This document shows positions 61,425 to 64,000 of a stretch of 64,000 bases of DNA, in pieces (within the stretch, counting starts at the first letter, position 1; each line of letters starts with the position of its first letter). The DNA is from Epiperipatus broadwayi (taxonomy: Eukaryota > Onychophora > Udeonychophora > Euonychophora > Peripatidae). Made by a program: the position numbers and the translations under genes. The stretch covers positions 3,410,001-3,474,000 of the forward strand of contig JAQFVV010006255.1 of the NCBI GenBank assembly GCA_028023455.1, written 5' to 3'. The notes under the pieces were generated by a model, which saw only the letters and a program-made list of their open reading frames with translations, was not told the DNA's origin and did no database searches.

Positions 61425-63130
61425 AAGGTCTCTCCAAGTTTAATCCATCTTCTCTTCTCCACATCACCCCTGCACACTTTCTTATTTCATCCATCCATCT
61501 CACATGTGGTTCTTTCTGGGTCTTTTACAATCTCTTGGAATCCAGTTTAAGATTTCAATTGTCCATCTATTATCATCTCTTCTAGCAATATGTCCAGCCC
61601 AACTCCACTTCAATCTTTTAATTTTTTCAATGAGGTCAGTAATATGCTAGATTAGTTTTTTCACCTCTCTTTAATATATTTTTTAAGTTGATTTTTTGTA
61701 TTTCCCTAAGTTGCTGGAAGATTTTAAATTCAATAAATAAAATATGGAATAATTTAGAAATATAGTGATTTCTTATTCTAGTTCCATATTTATTACAATA
61801 TTTTTGAAACTATAGATTCATCCATTTTTATTACAAATGTTTCAAACTCATTTATATAAGGATTTTTGAAAGTACTATTAATATTTTTTTTTCTTTTATA
61901 AATGTATTAAATAACCTCCACACCACCACACATTCATTTAAAATCACATAAAGATACAATAAAAGACAAATACATTTTGTGCTCAATCAGCACACATCAG
62001 TTGACTCAAGTTATCGTATCTTATAAATCTCTGTTTATCATATGTACATCATTTATCAATTGTAAATTGTTTCATTTTGATTTACAATTTACTTCATCCA
62101 CAACTTTGATACCATCCATTCTAGATAAATACATAAATGATTATCATTAATCATTTATTGAACTAGAGATTGTCTATTGTCTCTACCCCAGATATAAATT
62201 TTAAATCCCAGTTAAAGATTAATAGTTTTTTGATTAAACACACATAGAAAGACTTATCTATAATTATATATTCAAGAAGTTGATTCAATAATAAAATATT
62301 ATTTAGTGATTTTTTTAAAAACATTGTCGATATGGTGTCCAAGTCTCACTTCCATACAATAAATTAGATTAAATAATAGCTCTATACACTGCTAACTTAA
62401 TTTCAGTAGTTATTTGCCTGTTATGAAATATTCTTTTTTTTAACTTGTAAAAAGCTAGAAACACATTGGAATCTATATTTAATCCAATCTTCCAAGTTCA
62501 CCTTTCTACTCATAAAACTGCTAAAATATATAAATTGGCTTACCTATTGAAAGGGATAACTGTCCTAACTAAAAATTGTTGAAGATTTTTATTGTCACTG
62601 GCTAATAAAGAGCTTGGGTTTTTTAAATATTAGTTATTAAATCTAAGTTTTTAATTATTAATGTTAAGTGCAATCTGTAAATCTCTTTTGAACTGGCAAA
62701 ACTAGCACAATCATAAACCTACTATAAATCTATAATCCAAAAAAGGTGGAATTTTTATTTTTTACTTTTAACTGATTCACATTAAAAATTTCATAATCAA
62801 ACCTAAATGGATCTTGATTCTTGTTCTATTAAGCCTCCTATACACAGCTCCAAAAGCAACTGTCATAAAAATTGAAACAATGTTGGAGTATTCTTGTTTA
62901 ATACCAGTCTTTATGCCAATGCTACCTATTTTCCATCTATAGTAATAACAGTTTCTCTCATTCCATTATGTGAAAACTGAATAACAGGAATAAATTTTAA
63001 TAGAAAATCAAGTATTTTCAAAAAATGCCATAAACCTATCAATTGAGTCTCAATTAAGAGAATCAAATGTTTCACCAAAATCAAGAAAAGCAATATATAA
63101 ATCATTGTTATTCCAGACCATTTTTTTTAG
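61425..63130 (-). mobile_element. Degraded LINE, reverse-transcriptase end
   Basis: Read right to left in broken frames: FLDFGETFDSLN (motif A like, about 63110), then MTVAFGAVYRRLNRTRIKI (about 62870), NLLYGS-TW-like wording (about 62400-62340), and a C-terminal block KLKWSWAGHIARRDDNRWTI then EILNWIPRDCKRP and HMRWMDEIRKCAGVMWR (about 61625-61460). The last block is characteristic of RTE/Jockey-like LINEs (W-x-GHIARR, W-x-PR, R-W-x-DEI). Many stops are present. The copy is interrupted near 61910-62030 by sequence related to foldback family E/H. Confidence 0.7.
61910..62030 (-). repeat. Fragment related to foldback family E/H
   Basis: On the - strand AACTTGAGTCAACTGATG, TGTGCTGATTGAGCACAAAA matches the hammerhead region of the elements at 27.2 and 46.0 kb. 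Core bases are lost (CTGATGT and CAAAA). Only part of one arm is present. Confidence 0.5.
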
Positions 63131-63140
63131 TATTTGCCTG

Positions 63141-64000
63141 ACAACAAAAATCATATTAAATCTCTAGTATTGATATTAAATTCCTGGTAATCGTGTACCA
63201 TTGCAAGCAAAAGTATATAAATAATTTATATTTAAATAAGAGTATATACCAACAGAATTTAGAATCTCTAGTTCTGACACTATTACAATATTATGAATTT
63301 GTATTTGATTTGAAATATACTACAAATGTGAATTTCTGAAGAATTATAATATAAACATAGTAAACTTAATAATAATTTACTTGCAATCTTTAAAAATTTT
63401 TAATTGATAAGATTGTTTTGTTTTGAGCAAAAACCTTTATTTGGAATTTATTTCATTTTCTAACTTTCTTGAATTACTTAAAATAAAATTTTATTAGCAC
63501 AACTCAGATTTTGAAACTACATGGCTATTTATTATTTTTTAAAGACTAAAATTATAAAATGAAAGCGATTTCAAAAGATATTACAGTTTTAATTTTATCC
63601 TCTGCAATTTTTGAGAAGTTACAGATGTATATATTGTAATAAAATAATACCTTTATGCCATTAAATTTCAAACAAAATTGTATTATGAAATACATAATTT
63701 TTTCAAAGTTATAGGCTAAACCGATTTCAGTGACTGACACACTAAGAGTTTTAATGTTAATGGCAGTGAAACTAGATTTTTTTAAATCTTATATCTACAA
63801 TTCATCTTCTCCATGGTGATTTAAATCTGATTTGATGTACAAGAATAGCCAAATACTTTTTCATATTCAAAAGTTGTCTATATTTAACCATTTTTCGTCT
63901 TATGCAAATCTAATTTTTAGATTAGTTTTTCCTATACATATATATATATTAGGTGCTAAAAACCTCAATAGGACCACAATATTATTAATTAATTGAGCGT
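63141..64000. other. A+T-rich non-coding DNA
   Basis: Nothing recognised. The short open frame on the - strand at 63552-63740 has no family motif. Confidence 0.5.

Overview
The window looks like a piece of a nuclear chromosome from a bilaterian animal with a very A+T-rich genome (by eye only about a quarter G+C; not counted). The evidence is spliced T-box coding exons with GT/AG junctions, tRNA- and 5S-derived repeats, and several animal retroelement classes. Three features together recall molluscs, perhaps a cephalopod: RTE-type LINEs, Penelope-like elements (PLEs) and hammerhead-bearing retroposons. The species is not proven by anything seen here.

The only host gene I can support is on the + strand at the right. 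Two exons (54616-54780 and 59418-59494) encode the C-terminal half of a T-box domain very close to Tbx20 (midline/H15 in flies). A candidate short terminal exon (59734-59791, with AATAAA at 59835) would end the protein 18 residues after the T-box. The 5' exons lie outside the window or were not recognised. The 4.6-kb intron holds a 5S rRNA fragment, a tRNA-Asp-like relic and a hairpin retroposon.

The rest is repeat-rich, gene-poor DNA. An RTE-type LINE lies at 9.0-11.8 kb (+), a second copy at 21.5-23.6 kb (-) and a degraded LINE at 61.4-63.1 kb (-). A nearly full-length PLE lies at 15.1-18.1 kb (-), set inside a TATC microsatellite. Two 5'-truncated PLE copies form head-to-head inverted pairs (6.8-7.7 and 47.2-49.2 kb), the second with tRNA-like pol III boxes near both ends. 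A gag-like relic (36.1-37.6 kb, -) lies between two diverged 1.7-2-kb direct repeats (31.4-33.5 and 39.4-41.1 kb), and a LINE zinc-knuckle tail lies at 52.6-53.1 kb.

The most striking content is a set of ten short foldback elements, at about 1.1, 4.2, 16.6, 21.7, 26.8, 31.6, 42.3, 45.6, 46.2 and 58.3 kb. They differ in sequence but share one design: a long inverted repeat, a single-sided unpaired tail of about 35-57 nt, and target-site duplications of 12-16 bp. Several carry hammerhead ribozyme cores. The best are at 16887-16930 and 46035-46078 (+), with others at 4284-4322 (-) and 42446-42477 (+). One insertion has its empty counterpart inside the window (39552-39564). My inference is that these are retrozyme-like non-autonomous retroposons, probably mobilised by PLEs, in an unusual palindromic form.
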